Of a stretch of DNA of 64,000 bases, positions 31,230 to 43,019 are shown piece after piece. The translations under genes were made by a program, and so were the position numbers. Source of the stretch: Aradus depressus (Eukaryota > Arthropoda > Insecta > Hemiptera > Aradidae); assembly GCA_963662175.1 (NCBI GenBank), contig OY759222.1, forward strand, positions 5,438,713 to 5,502,712, given 5' to 3'. The notes below the pieces were generated by a model, which was not told the origin of the DNA, ran no database searches, and was given only the letters and a program-made list of their open reading frames with translations. Position 1 is the stretch's first letter, and each line of letters opens with the position of its first letter.

Positions 31230-32618
31230 ACTATATTAATAAAGCTGAAACGGAGTTTGTGGGTTTGTGTGTTTGTATGTTTGTTCCAGCATCACGCCCA
31301 TACGGCTGGGCGGATTTTTATGAAACTTCACATGTAGCATTCTTTTGAGCCCGATTGAATAATAGGCTATGTCGCGTCCCAAAATTTTTATCGGGAGGGG
31401 GGGTTGTAACGGGGGCCTAAGTATATAAATAGTGCTAACTCATTAACTAATGGTCGCATTGTCATGAAATTTCACATGTAGTATTTTTAAAAGCCAAAAA
31501 GGAAAAAAAGGTGTGTGGCGTCCCAAAGTTTTGAACGGGAGGGGGGTTGTGGGGTAGGCGTAAATTTGAAGATAGTGATAGATCATTTACGGATGATCGG
31601 ATTGTCATGGAATTTCTTATGTAGTATCCTTAATGGCCAAATAGGAAAATACACTATGTGACATCTTCAAAAATTGAACAGGGGGGGGGGGGGGGGCAAA
31701 GGATAAAAAAATGCTGACTGATTAAAGGGTAATCGGATTGTCATGAATTTCACATGTAGTAGTAACTATGTATTCGCTGTGGGATCCGCTGTTGCAAGGC
31801 ATCTACTAGCTGTGGTGCCCAGCGTTCCTAATATCGTACTAGCTGTGGGGTCCGCCGTCGCAAGGCACATACTAACTGAGATGCCCAGCGTTCCTAACAC
31901 TAGCTGTGGGGTCCGCCGTTACAAGACACTTACTAGGTGTGGTGCCCAGCGTTCCTAACTACGTAATAGCTGTGGGGTCCGCCGTCGCAAGGAACATACT
32001 AGCCGTGGTGCCCAGCGTTCCTAACTACGTACTAAATGTGGGGTCCGCCGTCGCAAGGCACATACTAGCTGTGGTGCCCAGCGTTCCTAACTACGTACTA
32101 GTTGTGGGGTCCGCCGTTACAAGACACTTACTAGCTGTGGTGCCCAGCGTTCCTAACTACGTAATAGCTGTGGGGTCCGCCGTCGCAAGGAACATACTAG
32201 CCGTGGTGCCCAGCGTTCCTAACTACGTACTAAATGTAGGGTCCGCCGTCGCAAGGCACATACTAGCTGTGGTGCCCAGCGTTCCTAACTACGTACTAGT
32301 TGTGGGGTCCGCCGTCGCAAGGCACATACTAGCTGTAATGCCCAGCGTTCCTAAGTTCTTACTAGCTGTGGTGCCCAGCGATGCCAAGTATTCACTAGCT
32401 GGGGTTTCCGCCGTTGAAAGGCGCATACTAGCTGTGGTGTCCAGGGGTCTTAAAAACTTACTAGCGTTACTATAGTTGAAGGACTATAAGCCTTATTCCG
32501 TATGAATAATCGAAAATTATAACATCATGAATGTGGTGTCGAAGGATTGAATAGACTTATAGGAGATATTGAGAGAAAATTCAAAGTTCCCCGGGCAACA
32601 CCGGGTATTACTGCTAGT
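31230..32618 (+). mobile_element. Helentron-like element, tandem unit 3
   Basis: The 5' end is ACTATATTAATAAAGCTG (first T altered). It has more minisatellite units than unit 2; a 189-codon frame spans 31906-32475, and the leader frame (31743-31958) is again separated from it by the CCTAACACTAGC deletion. It ends with CCCGGGCAACACCGGG and ACTGCTAGT; the loop base differs but the stem is kept. Confidence 0.75.
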
Positions 32619-34419
32619 GAGGAATATAAGTGGGCTTTGAGGTACCGTTTTGACATATTTTCTGAAAAACAAATTAATACAGCTATGTTGGTAGATAGGC
32701 AGCATCCAGAAACGAAGATGGTCAACCAAAGAAAGATTCAGATGTATCGGGAAAGTCCCATCCGAAGGACGACGTGCTCAAATTTATTTTTATCTTCCCG
32801 ATTTAAACATCTGACCTAATTGACTTGGCTAGATTTCGAAATGGCGATCCTGAGCTCGGTAAACTCCATTCTTCAAATTTCTGGCTTTTAAACGGTTTTA
32901 AGTTTTAATATTTTAGTTTTAATATTTTTTAAAACTGATGAACAACCGAATTATCTGAATCCTACACAAAAATCGAAATAAAAATGTTTTTCGAAAAAGT
33001 CGGGCGAAATCCCATTCATCAAATTTCTCGCTTTTAAACAGTTTTTAGATTTAATATTTGTTAAAACTGATAGACAGATTCAGATATATCGAGGAAGTCC
33101 CATCCGAAGGACGACGTGCTCAAATTTATTTTTAACCTATGTGGAATTTCAGCTACCCAGGTTTAGATACATAACATACGACTCATTATCCAGTACCTGA
33201 CATACAAAAAGGCCCTCGATCATAGCTTAAAGTCCAAACCGAAGGACGACGTGCTCAAATTTATTTTTATCTTCCCGATTAAAACATCTGACCTAATTGA
33301 CTTGGCTAGATTTCGAAATGGCGATCCTGAGCTCGGTAAACTCCATTCTTCAAATTTCTCGCTTTTAAACGGTTTTTAGATTTAATATTTGTTAAAACTG
33401 ATGAACAACCGGGATATCTGAATCCTACACAAAAATTGAAATAAAAATGTTTTTCGAAAAAAGTCGGGCTAAAGACCATTCTTCAATCTTCCTGCTTACT
33501 AACGGTTTATAGATTTAATATTTGTTAAAACTGATAGACAGATTTAGATATATCGGGAAAGTCCTATCCGAAGGACGACGTGCTCAAGGTTTTCTGAACC
33601 TAAGTGAAATTGTAGCTACCTAGGTTTAGTTACATAACATAGGACTCATTATCGAGCATCTGACATACAAAAAAGCCCTCGATCATAGCCTAAAGTCCAA
33701 TCCGAAGGACGACGTGCTCAAATTTATTTTTATCTTCCCGATTAAAACATCTGACCTAATTGACTTGGCTAGATTTCGAAATGGCGATCCTGAGCTCGGT
33801 AAAATCCATTCTTCAAATTTCTCGCTTTTAAACGGTTTTTAGATTTAATATTTGTTAAAACTGATGAACAACCGGGATATCTGAATCGTACACAAAAATT
33901 GAAATAAAAATGTTTTTCGAAAAAGTCGGGCTAAATACCATTCTTCAAACGTCCTGCCTATTAACGGTTTATAGATTTAATATTTGTTAAAACTGATAGA
34001 CAGATTTAGATATATCGGGAAAGTCCTATCCGAAGGACGACGTGCTCAAGGTTTTTTGAACCTAAGTGAAATTGTAGCTACCTAGGTTTAGGTACATAAC
34101 ATAGGACTCATTATCGAGCACCTGACATACAAAAAAACCCTCGATCATAGCCTAAAGTCCAGTCCGAAGGACGACGTGCTCAAATTTATTTTTATCTTCC
34201 CGATTAAAATATCTGACCTAAGTGCCTTGGCTAGATTTCTAAGTGGCGATCCTGAGCTCGATAGACTCCATATGTATCAAAAAATAAGTTACCGTTTGGT
34301 TCCAAATAAAATTATCAAGGAAGAAATGTGGAATATAAGTGGGCTTTGGAGATGGTAGTAGGAAGTTGGCAGGAGTGTTGGGTGATGTCACGTACCCTGT
34401 GTTGAGCAGAACGTTCAAG
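32619..34419. repeat. Array spacer 3 (longest)
   Basis: About 1.8 kb: the gene-like segment (continuing a 90-codon frame at 32547-32819), four or more SINE-derived monomers, the AAATAAGTTACCGTTTGG segment and the 71-bp leader. Extra length relative to spacers 1 and 2 is one added SINE-derived monomer. Confidence 0.75.
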
Positions 34420-35940
34420 TCTATATTAATAAAGCTGAAACGGGGTTTGTGGGTTTGTGTGTTTGTATGTTTGTTCCAGCATCACGCCCATACGGCTGGG
34501 CGGATTTTTATGAAACTTCACATGTAGCATTCTTTTGAGCCCGATTGAATAATAGGCTATGTCGCGTCCCAAAATGTTTATCGGGAGGGGGGGGTTGTAA
34601 CGGGGGCCTAAGTATATAAATAGTGCTAACTCATTAACTAATGGTCGCATTGTCATGAAATTTCACATGTAGTATTTTTAAAAGCCAAAAAGGAAAAAAA
34701 GGTGTGTGGCGTCCCAAAGTTTTGAACGGGAGGGGGGTTGTGGGGTAGGCGTAAATTTGAAGATAGTGATAGATCATTTACGGATGATCGGATTGTCATG
34801 GAATTTCTTATGTAGTATCCTTAATGGCCAAATAGGAAAATACACTATGTGACATCTTCAAAAATTGAACAGGGGGGGGGGGGGGGCAAAGGATAAAAAA
34901 ATGCTGACTGATTAAAGGGTAATCGGATTGTCATGAATTTCACATGTAGTAGTAACTATGTATTCGCTGTGGGATCCGCTGTTGCAAGGCATCTACTAGC
35001 TGTGGTGCCCAGCGTTCCTAATATCGTACTAGCTGTGGGGTCCGCCGTCGCAAGGCACATACTAACTGAGATGCCCAGCGTTCCTAACACTAGCTGTGGG
35101 GTCCGCCGTTACAAGACACTTACTAGCTGTGGTGCCCAGCGTTCCTAACTACGTAATTGCTGTGGGGTCCGCCGTCGCAAGGAACATACTAGCCGTGGTG
35201 CCCAGCGTTCCTAACTACGTACTAAATGTGGGGTCCGCCGTCGCAAGGCACATACTAGCTGTGGTGCCCAGCGTTCCTAACTACGTACTAGTTGTGGGGT
35301 CCGCCGTTACAAGACACTTACTAGCTGTGGTGCCCAGCGTTCCTAACTACGTAATAGCTGTGGGGTCCGCCGTCGCAAGGAACATACTAGCCGTGGTGCC
35401 CAGCGTTCCTAACTACGTACTAAATGTGGGGTCCGCCGTCGCAAGGCACATACTACCTGTGGTGCCCAGCGTTCCTAACTACGTAATAGCTGTGGGGTCC
35501 GCCGTCGCAAGGAACATACTAGCCGTGGTGCCCAGCGTTCCTAACTACGTACTAAATGTGGGGTCCGCCGTCGCAAGGCACATACTACCTGTGCTGCCCA
35601 GCGTTCCTAACTACGTACTAGTTGTGGGGTCCGCCGTCGCAAGGCACATACTAGCTGTAATGCCCAGCGTTCCTAACTTCTTACTAGCTGTGGTGCCCAG
35701 CGATGCCAAGTATTCACTAGCTGGGGTTTCCGCCGTTGAAAGGCGCATACTAGCTGTGGTGTCCAGGGGTCTTAAAAACTTACTAGCGTTACTATAGTTG
35801 AAGAACTATAAGCCTTATTCCGTATGAATAATCGAAAATTATAACATCATGAATGTGGTGTCGAAGGATTGAATAGACTTATTGGAGATATTGAGAGAAA
35901 ATTCAAAGTTCCCCGGGCAACGCCGTGTATTACTGCTAGT
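34420..35940 (+). mobile_element. Helentron-like element, tandem unit 4
   Basis: The largest minisatellite of the second array; a 233-codon frame spans 35096-35797. Blocks of two units (one with YVIAVGSAVARNIL, one with YVLNVGSAVARHIL) are repeated, showing amplification of a dimer. The leader frame (34933-35148) is out of register as in units 2 and 3. The hairpin carries the same CCGTGTA change as unit 2. Confidence 0.75.
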
Positions 35941-37479
35941 GTGGAATATAAGTGGGCTTTGAGGTACCGTTTTGACATATTTTCTGAACAACAAATTAAT
36001 ACAGCTATGTTGGTACATAGGCAGCATCCAGAAACGAAGATGGTCAACCAAAGAAAGATTCAGATGTATCGGGAAAGTCCCATCCGAAGGACGACGTGCT
36101 CAAATTTATTTTTATCTTCCCGATTAAAACATCTGACCTAATTGACTTGGCTAGATTTCGAAATGGCGATCCTGAGCTCGGTAAACTCCATTCTTCAAAT
36201 TTCTGGCTTTTAAACGGTTTTTAGATTTAATATTTTTTAAAACTGATGAACAACCGAATTATCTGAATCCTACACAAAAATCGAAATAAAAATGTTTTTC
36301 GAAAAAGTCGGGCGAAATCCCATTCATCAAATTTCTCGCTTTTAAACAGTTTTTAGATTTAATATTTGTTAAAACTGATAGACAGATTCAGATATATCGA
36401 GGAAGTCCCATCCGAAGGACGACGTGCTCAAATTTATTTTTAACCTATGTGAAATTTCAGCTACCCAGGTTTAGATACATAACATACGACTCATTATCCA
36501 GTACCTGACATACAAAAAGGCCCTCGATCATAGCTTAAAGTCCAAACCGAAGGACGACGTGCTCAAATTTCTCGCTTTTAAACAGTTTTTAGATTTAATA
36601 TTTGTTAAAACTGATAGACAGATTCAGATATATCGAGGAAGTCCCATCCGAAGGACGACGTGCTCAAATTTATTTTTAACCTATGTGAAATTTCAGCTAC
36701 CCAGGTTTAGATACATAACATACGACTCATTATCCAGTACCTGACATACAAAAAGGCCCTCGATCATAGCTTAAAGTCCAAACCGAAGGACGACGTGCTC
36801 AATTTTATTTTTATCTTCCCGATTAAAACATCTGACCTAATTGACTTGGCTAGATTTCGAAATGGCGATCCTGAGCTCGGTAAACTCCATTCTTCAAATT
36901 TCTCGCTTTTAAACGGTTTTTAGATTTAATATTTGTTAAAACTGATGAACAACCGGGATATCTGAATCCTACACAAAAATTGAAATAAAAATGTTTTTCG
37001 AAAAAAGTCGGGCTAAATACCATTCTTCAATCTTCCTGCTTACTAACGGTTTATAGATTTAATATTTGTTAAAACTGATAGACAGATTTAGATATATCGG
37101 GAAAGTCCTATCCGAAGGACGACGTGCTCAAGGTTTTTTGAACCTAAGTGAAATTGTAGCTACCTAGGTTTAGTTACATAACATAGGACTCATTATCGAG
37201 CATCTGACATACAAAAAAGCCCTCGATCATAGCCTAAAGTCCAATCCGAAGGACGACGTGCTCAAATTTATTTTTATCTTCCCGATTAAAATATCTGACC
37301 TAAGTGCCTTGGCTAGATTTCTAAGTGGCGATCGTGAGCTCGATAGACTCCATATGTATGATAAACTAAAATTATCAAGAAAGAAATGTGGAATATAAGT
37401 GGGCTTTGGAGATGGTAGTAGGAAGTTGGCAGGAGTGTTGGGTGATGTCACGTACCCTATGTTGAGCAGAACGTTCAAG
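35941..37479. repeat. Array spacer 4
   Basis: Same order as the others. An internal direct duplication of about 220 bp (CTTTTAAACAGTTTTTAG at 36334 and 36575) was added. It ends with the 71-bp leader (GATGTCACGTACCCTATG). Confidence 0.75.
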
Positions 37480-38866
37480 TCTATATTAATAAAGCTGAAA
37501 CGGGGTTTGTAGGTTTGTGTGTTTGTATGTTTGTTCCAGCATCACGCCCATACGGCTGGGCGGATTTTTATGAAACTTCACATGTAGCATTCTTTTGAGC
37601 CCGATTGAATAATAGGCTATGTCGCGTCCCAAAATTTTTATCAGGAGGGGGGGGGTTGTAATATGGCCTAAGTATATAAATAGTGTCAACTCATTAACTA
37701 ATGGTCGCATTGTCATGAAATTTCACATGTAGTATTTTTAAAAGCCAAAAAGGAAAAAAAGGTGTGTGGCGTCCCAAAGTTTTGAACGGGAGGGGGGTTG
37801 TGGGGTAGGCGTAAATTTGAAGATAGTGATAGATCATTTACGGATGATCGGATTGTCATGGAATTTCTTATGTAGTATTCTTGATGGCCAAATAGAAAAA
37901 TACACTATGTGACATCTTCAAAAATTGAACAGGGGGGGGGGGGGGGGGGGGGAAAGCATAAAAAATGCTGACTGATTAAAGGGTAATCGGATTGTCATGA
38001 ATTTCACATGTAGTAGTAACTATGTATTCGCTGTGGGGTCCGCTGTTGCAAGGCATTTACTAGCTGTGGTGCCCAGCGCTCCTAACTACGTAATAGCTGT
38101 AGGGTCCGCCGTCGCAAGGAACATACTAGCCGTGGTGCCCAGCGTTCCTAACTATGTACTAGATGTGGGGTCTGCCATCGCAAGGAACATACTAGCTGTG
38201 GTGCCCAGCGTTCCTAACTACGTAATAGCTGTAGGGTCCGCCGTCGCAAGGAACATACTAGCCGTGGTGCCCAGCGTTCCTAACTATGTACTAGATGTGG
38301 GGTCTGCCATCGCAAGGAACTTACTAGCTGTGGTGCCCAGCGCTCCTAACTACGTAATAGCTGTGGGGTCCGCCGTTACAAGACACTTACTAGCTGTGGT
38401 GCCCAGCGTTCCTAACTACGTAATAGCTGTAGGGTCCGCAGTCGCAAGGAACATACTAGCCGTGGTGCCCAGCGTTCCTAACTACGTACTAAATGTGGGG
38501 TCCGCCGTCGCAAGGCACATACTAGCTGTGGTGCCCAGCGCTCCTAATTACGTACTAGTTGTGGGGTCTGCCATCGCAAGGCACATACTAGCTGCAATGC
38601 CCACCGTTCCTAACTTCTTACCAGCTGTGGTGCCCAGCGATGCCAAGTATTCACTAGCTAGGGTTTCCGCCGTTGAAAGCTGTGGTGCCCAGGGGTCTTA
38701 AAAACTTACTAGCGTTACTATAGTTGAAGGACTATAAGCCTTATTCCGTATGAATAATCGAAAATTATAACATCATGAATGTGGTGTCGAAGGATTGAAT
38801 AGACTTATAGGAGATATTAAGAGAAAATTCAAAGTTCCCCGGGCAACGCCGGGTATTACTGCTAGT
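37480..38866 (+). mobile_element. Helentron-like element, tandem unit 5
   Basis: The last unit of the array. The 66-bp minisatellite gives one uninterrupted 234-codon frame from the MNFTCSSNYVFAVGS leader (37997) to 38701, but the usual C-terminal tail is cut by a deletion (SAVESCGAQGS). The hairpin CCCGGGCAACGCCGGG and ACTGCTAGT are intact. No spacer follows; AT-rich DNA with a foldback element begins at 38867. Confidence 0.75.
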
Positions 38867-38882
38867 TAAATAATATAACTAA

Positions 38883-39277
38883 GTAATTTAACTTAATATG
38901 TTATTTAACTACGTCTGTATGTATGCTGAGTATACTGGGCCCAAGTTATCATACAAAAAATGAACATATGGAGCTGTCTGCCATCTATGAGAATATACTT
39001 TTTTTTTTTTTTTTTTTTTTATTACCGGGAGTGAGTTTTATTTCGTAGATAGAACTCCCTCCCGGGGCGATGGATGTCGTAAATAACTAGATAATACAGT
39101 GACATGGCTAATATGCATCGTACATAAAGCAAAAAAAAAATATATATATATATATAAGTATATATATTCTTATAGATGGCAGACAGCTCCATATGTTCAT
39201 TTTTTGTATGATAACTTGGGCCTAGTATACTCAGCATACATACAGACGTAGTTAAATAACATATTAAGTTAAATTAC
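38883..39277. mobile_element. Foldback element with inverted arms of about 115 bp
   Basis: The left arm (38883-39000) contains TTAACTTAATATGTTATT, CATACAAAAAATGAACATA and TGGAGCTGTCTGCCATC; the right arm (39160-39277) is its near-perfect reverse complement. The loop holds a T tract (39000-39020), ATTACCGGGAGTGAG...CTCCCTCCCGGGG and an (AT)n run. It is a MITE-like or foldback insertion just right of the Helentron-like array. Confidence 0.8.
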
Positions 39278-39549
39278 GCAGTATGAGAATATTCAATATT
39301 AAAAATCCTCCACCTTAAAGTGGCACCCAGTAGATAGCACTAGCACCAAGCTCAATCTTTACGGATGTTGAAAAAGCCAATGAAAAAAAGTGAATCTACA
39401 CATTTTCATCAAATTTCAAAATTTGGAAGAGTTCTAGAATCCTTTTTAATACAGTAATGTCAGTAGACAAATGAGATAGTGGAAAAAGAAATATAGAAAA
39501 TAGGTGGATCTGTCGGTAGGTCGGTAGGTCGACAACAACCAAGAATAGA

Positions 39550-39882
39550 GGGCGCCGGTAGCTCAGTGGTATGCGTGCTTGCCTTCTGAGGTCAAGAACG
39601 TGGGTTCGAAACCCGACCGAGGTCCTTAGTTTATATTATCTGGGAGGTAAAATAAACTTAAGCACGCCGTCCTTCGGATGGGACGTTAAGCGATGGTCCC
39701 GAGCCTGTACGATGTCAGGTACTCGTTAAAGACCCCTGCCCTAGGTGAATAAAAATTTAGGGTAGGCAAAATTTAGGACTACCACAGTAGAGTCGGGCTC
39801 ATGTCCACCAGAGTGATGAAAGAGCGCTCTGGTAGTAGGCGATATGACCTCGTAGTTAAAGCCCGGACATGAGTCATAAAAC
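39550..39882 (+). mobile_element. tRNA-derived SINE, best-preserved copy
   Basis: The head GGCGCCGGTAGCTCAGTGG starts a tRNA-like region of about 75 bp, followed by a body (CTGGGAGGTAAAATAAAC, CCGTCCTTCGGATGGGACG, GTCAGGTACTCGTTAAAGAC), an internal hairpin (CACCAGAGTGATGAAAGAGC...CTCTGGTAG) and the tail GCCCGGACATGAGTCATAAA. At least nine other copies occur here in both orientations, several with the tail joined to ACCTAACCTAAC. It is transcribed by Pol III in principle and mobilised by a LINE in trans. Confidence 0.85.
39559..39613 (+). promoter_or_regulatory. Internal Pol III promoter (A and B boxes) of the SINE
   Basis: A box TAGCTCAGTGG (39559-39569) and B box GGTTCGAAACC (39603-39613) match the tRNA consensus, with normal spacing. 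This is a SINE head and not a tRNA gene because the acceptor stem does not close. Confidence 0.75.
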
Positions 39883-39899
39883 CTAACCTAACAACCACG

Positions 39900-39980
39900 A
39901 ACGACTTAACTCGTAATAATAATAATTGATTATTTCGTGCCGGGGAAGTGCATTGTCGTTGATACACCGACAACCCTCTT
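39900..39980 (+). mobile_element. 'GGGGAAG' family 3' end fragment
   Basis: GGGGAAGTGCATTGTCGTTG and ATACACCGACAACC, a decayed terminal hairpin, follow directly on the SINE. Confidence 0.5.
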
Positions 39981-40051
39981 TTTATAATGTATTTAATTAC
40001 CTACCATGTTATGGATTAAAGAGAATAAATATTATTACTATTATTACTTAC

Positions 40052-40298
40052 TAATGCAAGTGACAGCAAGCATTCGGAGTGCAGTATCTGGAGGCTCGCA
40101 GTCTGGATAGAAGGGCTTGAGCACGTAGATGCTGAAAGTGAGGGCTACGATGGCCTGAGAGCAGGGCCGGACAATCATACACTCGACCCAGAGGCGGATG
40201 AAGGCGATGAAGGGGCCGAAAGTCTCCATGATGTAGGCATAGTCGGCCCCTGACTTGGAGATCATGCAGCCCAGCTCTGCATAGCAGTAGGCACCTAC
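40052..40298 (-). CDS. SLC7 (LAT-type) amino acid transporter, exon 2
   Basis: On the minus strand a TTGTTTAAG acceptor precedes VGAYCYAELG at 40298 and a GTAAGT donor follows at 40051; the exon is 247 bp, phase 0 to phase 1, which fits exons 1 and 3. It encodes GADYAYIMETFGPFIAF, RLWVECMIVRPCSQAIV and YVLKPFYPDCEPP. This covers transmembrane helices 2 and 3 and the following loop. The Cys in YPDC is where SLC7 light chains form the disulfide with the SLC3A2-type heavy chain. Function: sodium-independent exchange of large neutral amino acids, by family analogy. Confidence 0.93.
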
Positions 40299-40378
40299 CT
40301 TAAACAACATTTCACACAATCAATGTTTTATATTCACAAAATTAATAAATGTTGTCCACACATAAAGTTTCGTTAGTT

Positions 40379-40690
40379 ATTATGACTCATGCCCGGGCTT
40401 TAACTATTAAAGTCATATCGCCTACTATCAGAGCCCTCTTTCGTCACTCTGGTGAACATGAGTCCGACTCTACTGTAGGAATTCTAAATTTTGCCAACCC
40501 TACATTTTTATTCACCTAGAGTAGGGGTCTTTAACGAGTACCTGGCATCGTACAGGCTCGATTAATGTCCCATCCGAAGGACGGCATGCACAAGTTTATT
40601 TAACCTCCCAGATTAAATAAACTAAGAGCCTCGGCAGGGTTTCGAACCCACGATCTTCAGTAAGGAAGCACGCTGAGCTACCGGCGCGCT
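40379..40690 (-). mobile_element. tRNA-derived SINE
   Basis: Reverse copy with tail TATGACTCATGCCCGGGC, body and a tRNA-like head (GGGTTTCGAACCCACGATC; TGAGCTACCGGCGCG). A short deletion removes part of GGACCATCGC. It lies just 5' of exon 2 in the gene's sense. Confidence 0.8.
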
Positions 40691-40699
40691 CAAATATAT

Positions 40700-40900
40700 A
40701 AAATTTTGTTTCGATACATTTATTCTATCAGGAGGTATCGTGTTCACAGACAGACAGAATTTTTTTTTATATATATTTGGAATCTAGATATCGGAAAATA
40801 AAAACACCGCTGAGAACTCGATCTCGGTTTGGAAGATTACAATATAAGTATATTGTAATCGTTCAAAAAAACGAGATTGAGTTCTCAGCGACTATATAGG
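40700..40900. mobile_element. 'GGGGAAG' family fragment with a short inverted repeat
   Basis: TTTCGATACATTTATTCTAT, AGGTATCGTGTTCACAG and GAGAACTCGATCTCG are family phrases in minus orientation. GCTGAGAACTCGATCTCG and GAGATTGAGTTCTCAGC form an inverted repeat around 40808-40890. Confidence 0.5.
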
Positions 40901-41002
40901 CGGGTTCATGTTGACCAGAGCGATGAAAGGGCGCACACATATATACCTATGAGGTCATATCGCCTACTACTTGTTACATTCTTTAGTATAAGAACTTTCC
41001 CA

Positions 41003-41652
41003 TATACAGGTTGGCCCAGTTAAGCGGGCCACAAGCGAAATAACTTCTAAACGGTTAGAGATATCAAAATTGTGCATAGGACTAAAGTTGTAGCACTCGC
41101 TGAGAGCTATAGTCTGGCGTCCACGAAAAGACAAAAATGAGCCTTTTAATTGCTCAAACAGCCCTTCGAAGGGCGGTGTTCCCTTTTGACCCTTAAGTTT
41201 CATTACATTTTATAAAAGTACTAAAGAAACAAGGAAGAACTGTGCAAACAGATTTTTGATACGTCAAGTAGTTCTCGGAAAAATACGTTAAAAGTTGTCA
41301 GTTTTCCTTATTCTGAAGTTAGTTGGAATTAAATAACTTCAGAATAAGAGAAACGTACAACTTAAACGTTTTTTTCCGTGAACTACTTGACGTATCAAAA
41401 ATCTGTTTGCACAGTTCTTCCTTGTTTCTTTAGTACTTTAATAAAATGTAATGAAACTTAAGGGTCAAAAGGGAACCCCGCCCTTCGAAGGGCTGTTTGA
41501 GCCATTAAAAGGCTCATTTATGTCTTTTAGAGGACGTCATACAACAGCTCTCGGCAAGTGCTACAACTTTAGTCCTATGCACAATTTTGATATCTCTAAC
41601 CGTTTAGGAGTTATTTCACTTGTGGCCCGCTTATCTGGGCCACCCTGTATAT
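41003..41652. mobile_element. Long-inverted-repeat MITE, arms of about 320 bp
   Basis: The ends TATACAGGTTGGCCCAGTTA and TCTGGGCCACCCTGTATA are inverted, and pairing continues almost to the centre near 41327 (ATTCTGAAGTTA/TAACTTCAGAAT). The arms differ by scattered substitutions. TA-type flanks and TACAGG-type ends suggest the IS630-Tc1-mariner superfamily. Mirror-image short frames on both arms (MKLKGQKGTPPFEGLFE) are a consequence of the symmetry. Confidence 0.85.
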
Positions 41653-41659
41653 AAAATAT

Positions 41660-41725
41660 ATATGTAATTGATTAATTCGGGCTGAGGAAGTACATAACCG
41701 GCGATTCACTGACGAATTTGTTTCT
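41660..41725 (+). mobile_element. 'GGGGAAG' family terminal hairpin remnant
   Basis: GAGGAAGTACATAACCGGCG and ATTCACTGACGAATTTG: only the 3' end of the family remains, beside the MITE. Confidence 0.5.
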
Positions 41726-41930
41726 TGTATGGCAGAAATGGTTTTTGTATTTTCAGGATGAACATGCGCGCAGTTGAGTAGGTAGCGGGTGGCGCTACTT
41801 GAGGAGGGCGCCACTGTCTTACTTAACGTAACCTGATTCGTTTTCTTAGGTAGTGCTGCTACCTCAGTTAACTGCGTCAAACTATATACTATATAGTCGG
41901 GTACATGTTCACCAGAAGAGCGCACACATT

Positions 41931-42202
41931 TATAACTACGAGGTCATATCGCCTACTACCAGAGCGCTCGTTCATCGCTCTGATGGATAAGAAACCCAAC
42001 TCTATTATGGGAGTCCCTTTTGCCTACCGAGGTTAATTCAACTAGAGTAGCAATTTTTAGCGAGTACAGGCTCGGGGGATCTTCGCTTAACTTTAAAGAG
42101 GATATGCTCAAGGTTTTTTCCTCCTAGATAAAAAGATCTAAAAGTCTTGGCTGGGTTTCGAACTCGTGATCTTGAGCTCAATACGCTAGAACGCTACCTC
42201 TC
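41931..42202 (-). mobile_element. Diverged SINE
   Basis: TAACTACGAGGTCATATCGC, CAGAGCGCTCGTTCATCGC, GAGTACAGGCTCGGG and GGGTTTCGAACTCGTGATC in reverse SINE order, with deletions in the body. Confidence 0.7.
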
Positions 42203-42394
42203 AGAAAGTGTTTTCTTTAAGTTATGGAAAAGGAATTGATTATCTTTACAGTGGGACGGAGTTTGTGAATGAATTCGCATAACAATAAGCTACGTTAGTT
42301 GCCGAAAATCTAGAATATATGATATTTCTTACGGCATCCCAATTATTTGAGGCTAGGATGTTCTAAAAAAGGCATCGCTCAATCACCGGAATTG

Positions 42395-42540
42395 TGATGA
42401 ATGTCAGGTACAGGTGAATAAACCTACTTAGGTTAGCAACATTTAGGACTGATATCCACCAGAGTGATGAAAGAGCCCTCTCGTAGTAGGCGATTTAACC
42501 TCGCAGTTAAAACCCAGTATAAGTCACAATAGCTAATTAT
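42395..42540 (+). mobile_element. SINE 3' fragment
   Basis: GTCAGGTACAGGTGAATAAA, CCACCAGAGTGATGAAAGAG and GTAGTAGGCGATTTAACC in SINE order; the head is missing. Confidence 0.65.
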
Positions 42541-43019
42541 TTCGACAGTTATTTGAAATTTTGGGTTAAGCCCCCTCTAATCCCTCTTTTTTTTTGGCCG
42601 ATTAGGCTCAAAACCATGGTATGGTATAATATGTACGAAAAAATCGAAAACAAGCGAAATACATAAAAATATGTGAAAATGGTTTAAATTATTCAGAATG
42701 TCATAAAATATGTATGGTAAATGCTCGAGAAATATTATGTAAATATATGTATATATATAAATTCGTCTCCTAGTTAAGAGAAATAGAGGGATTAACACAA
42801 AATTTTATAGAGGACTGATCGATCTGTCAAAGGATCACATGAATCTGATTTTAAGAGAGTGTGACCTCAAGATAACATGACAGCTGACATAATATCAGTT
42901 AGTCACAGCCTTACAATTATTCAAAATTCAAGGGCATCAATTTATAATAAAAATAAATATTTTTATAAAAAAAAAAAAAAAAAAAACACTTTATTTCTGT
43001 TTCCAGTGCACAAAGCACT

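Noticed and set aside
39550..39625. Possible tRNA gene
   Set aside because: A and B boxes are present but the acceptor ends do not pair and the same head is attached to the SINE body in many copies; it is a SINE head.
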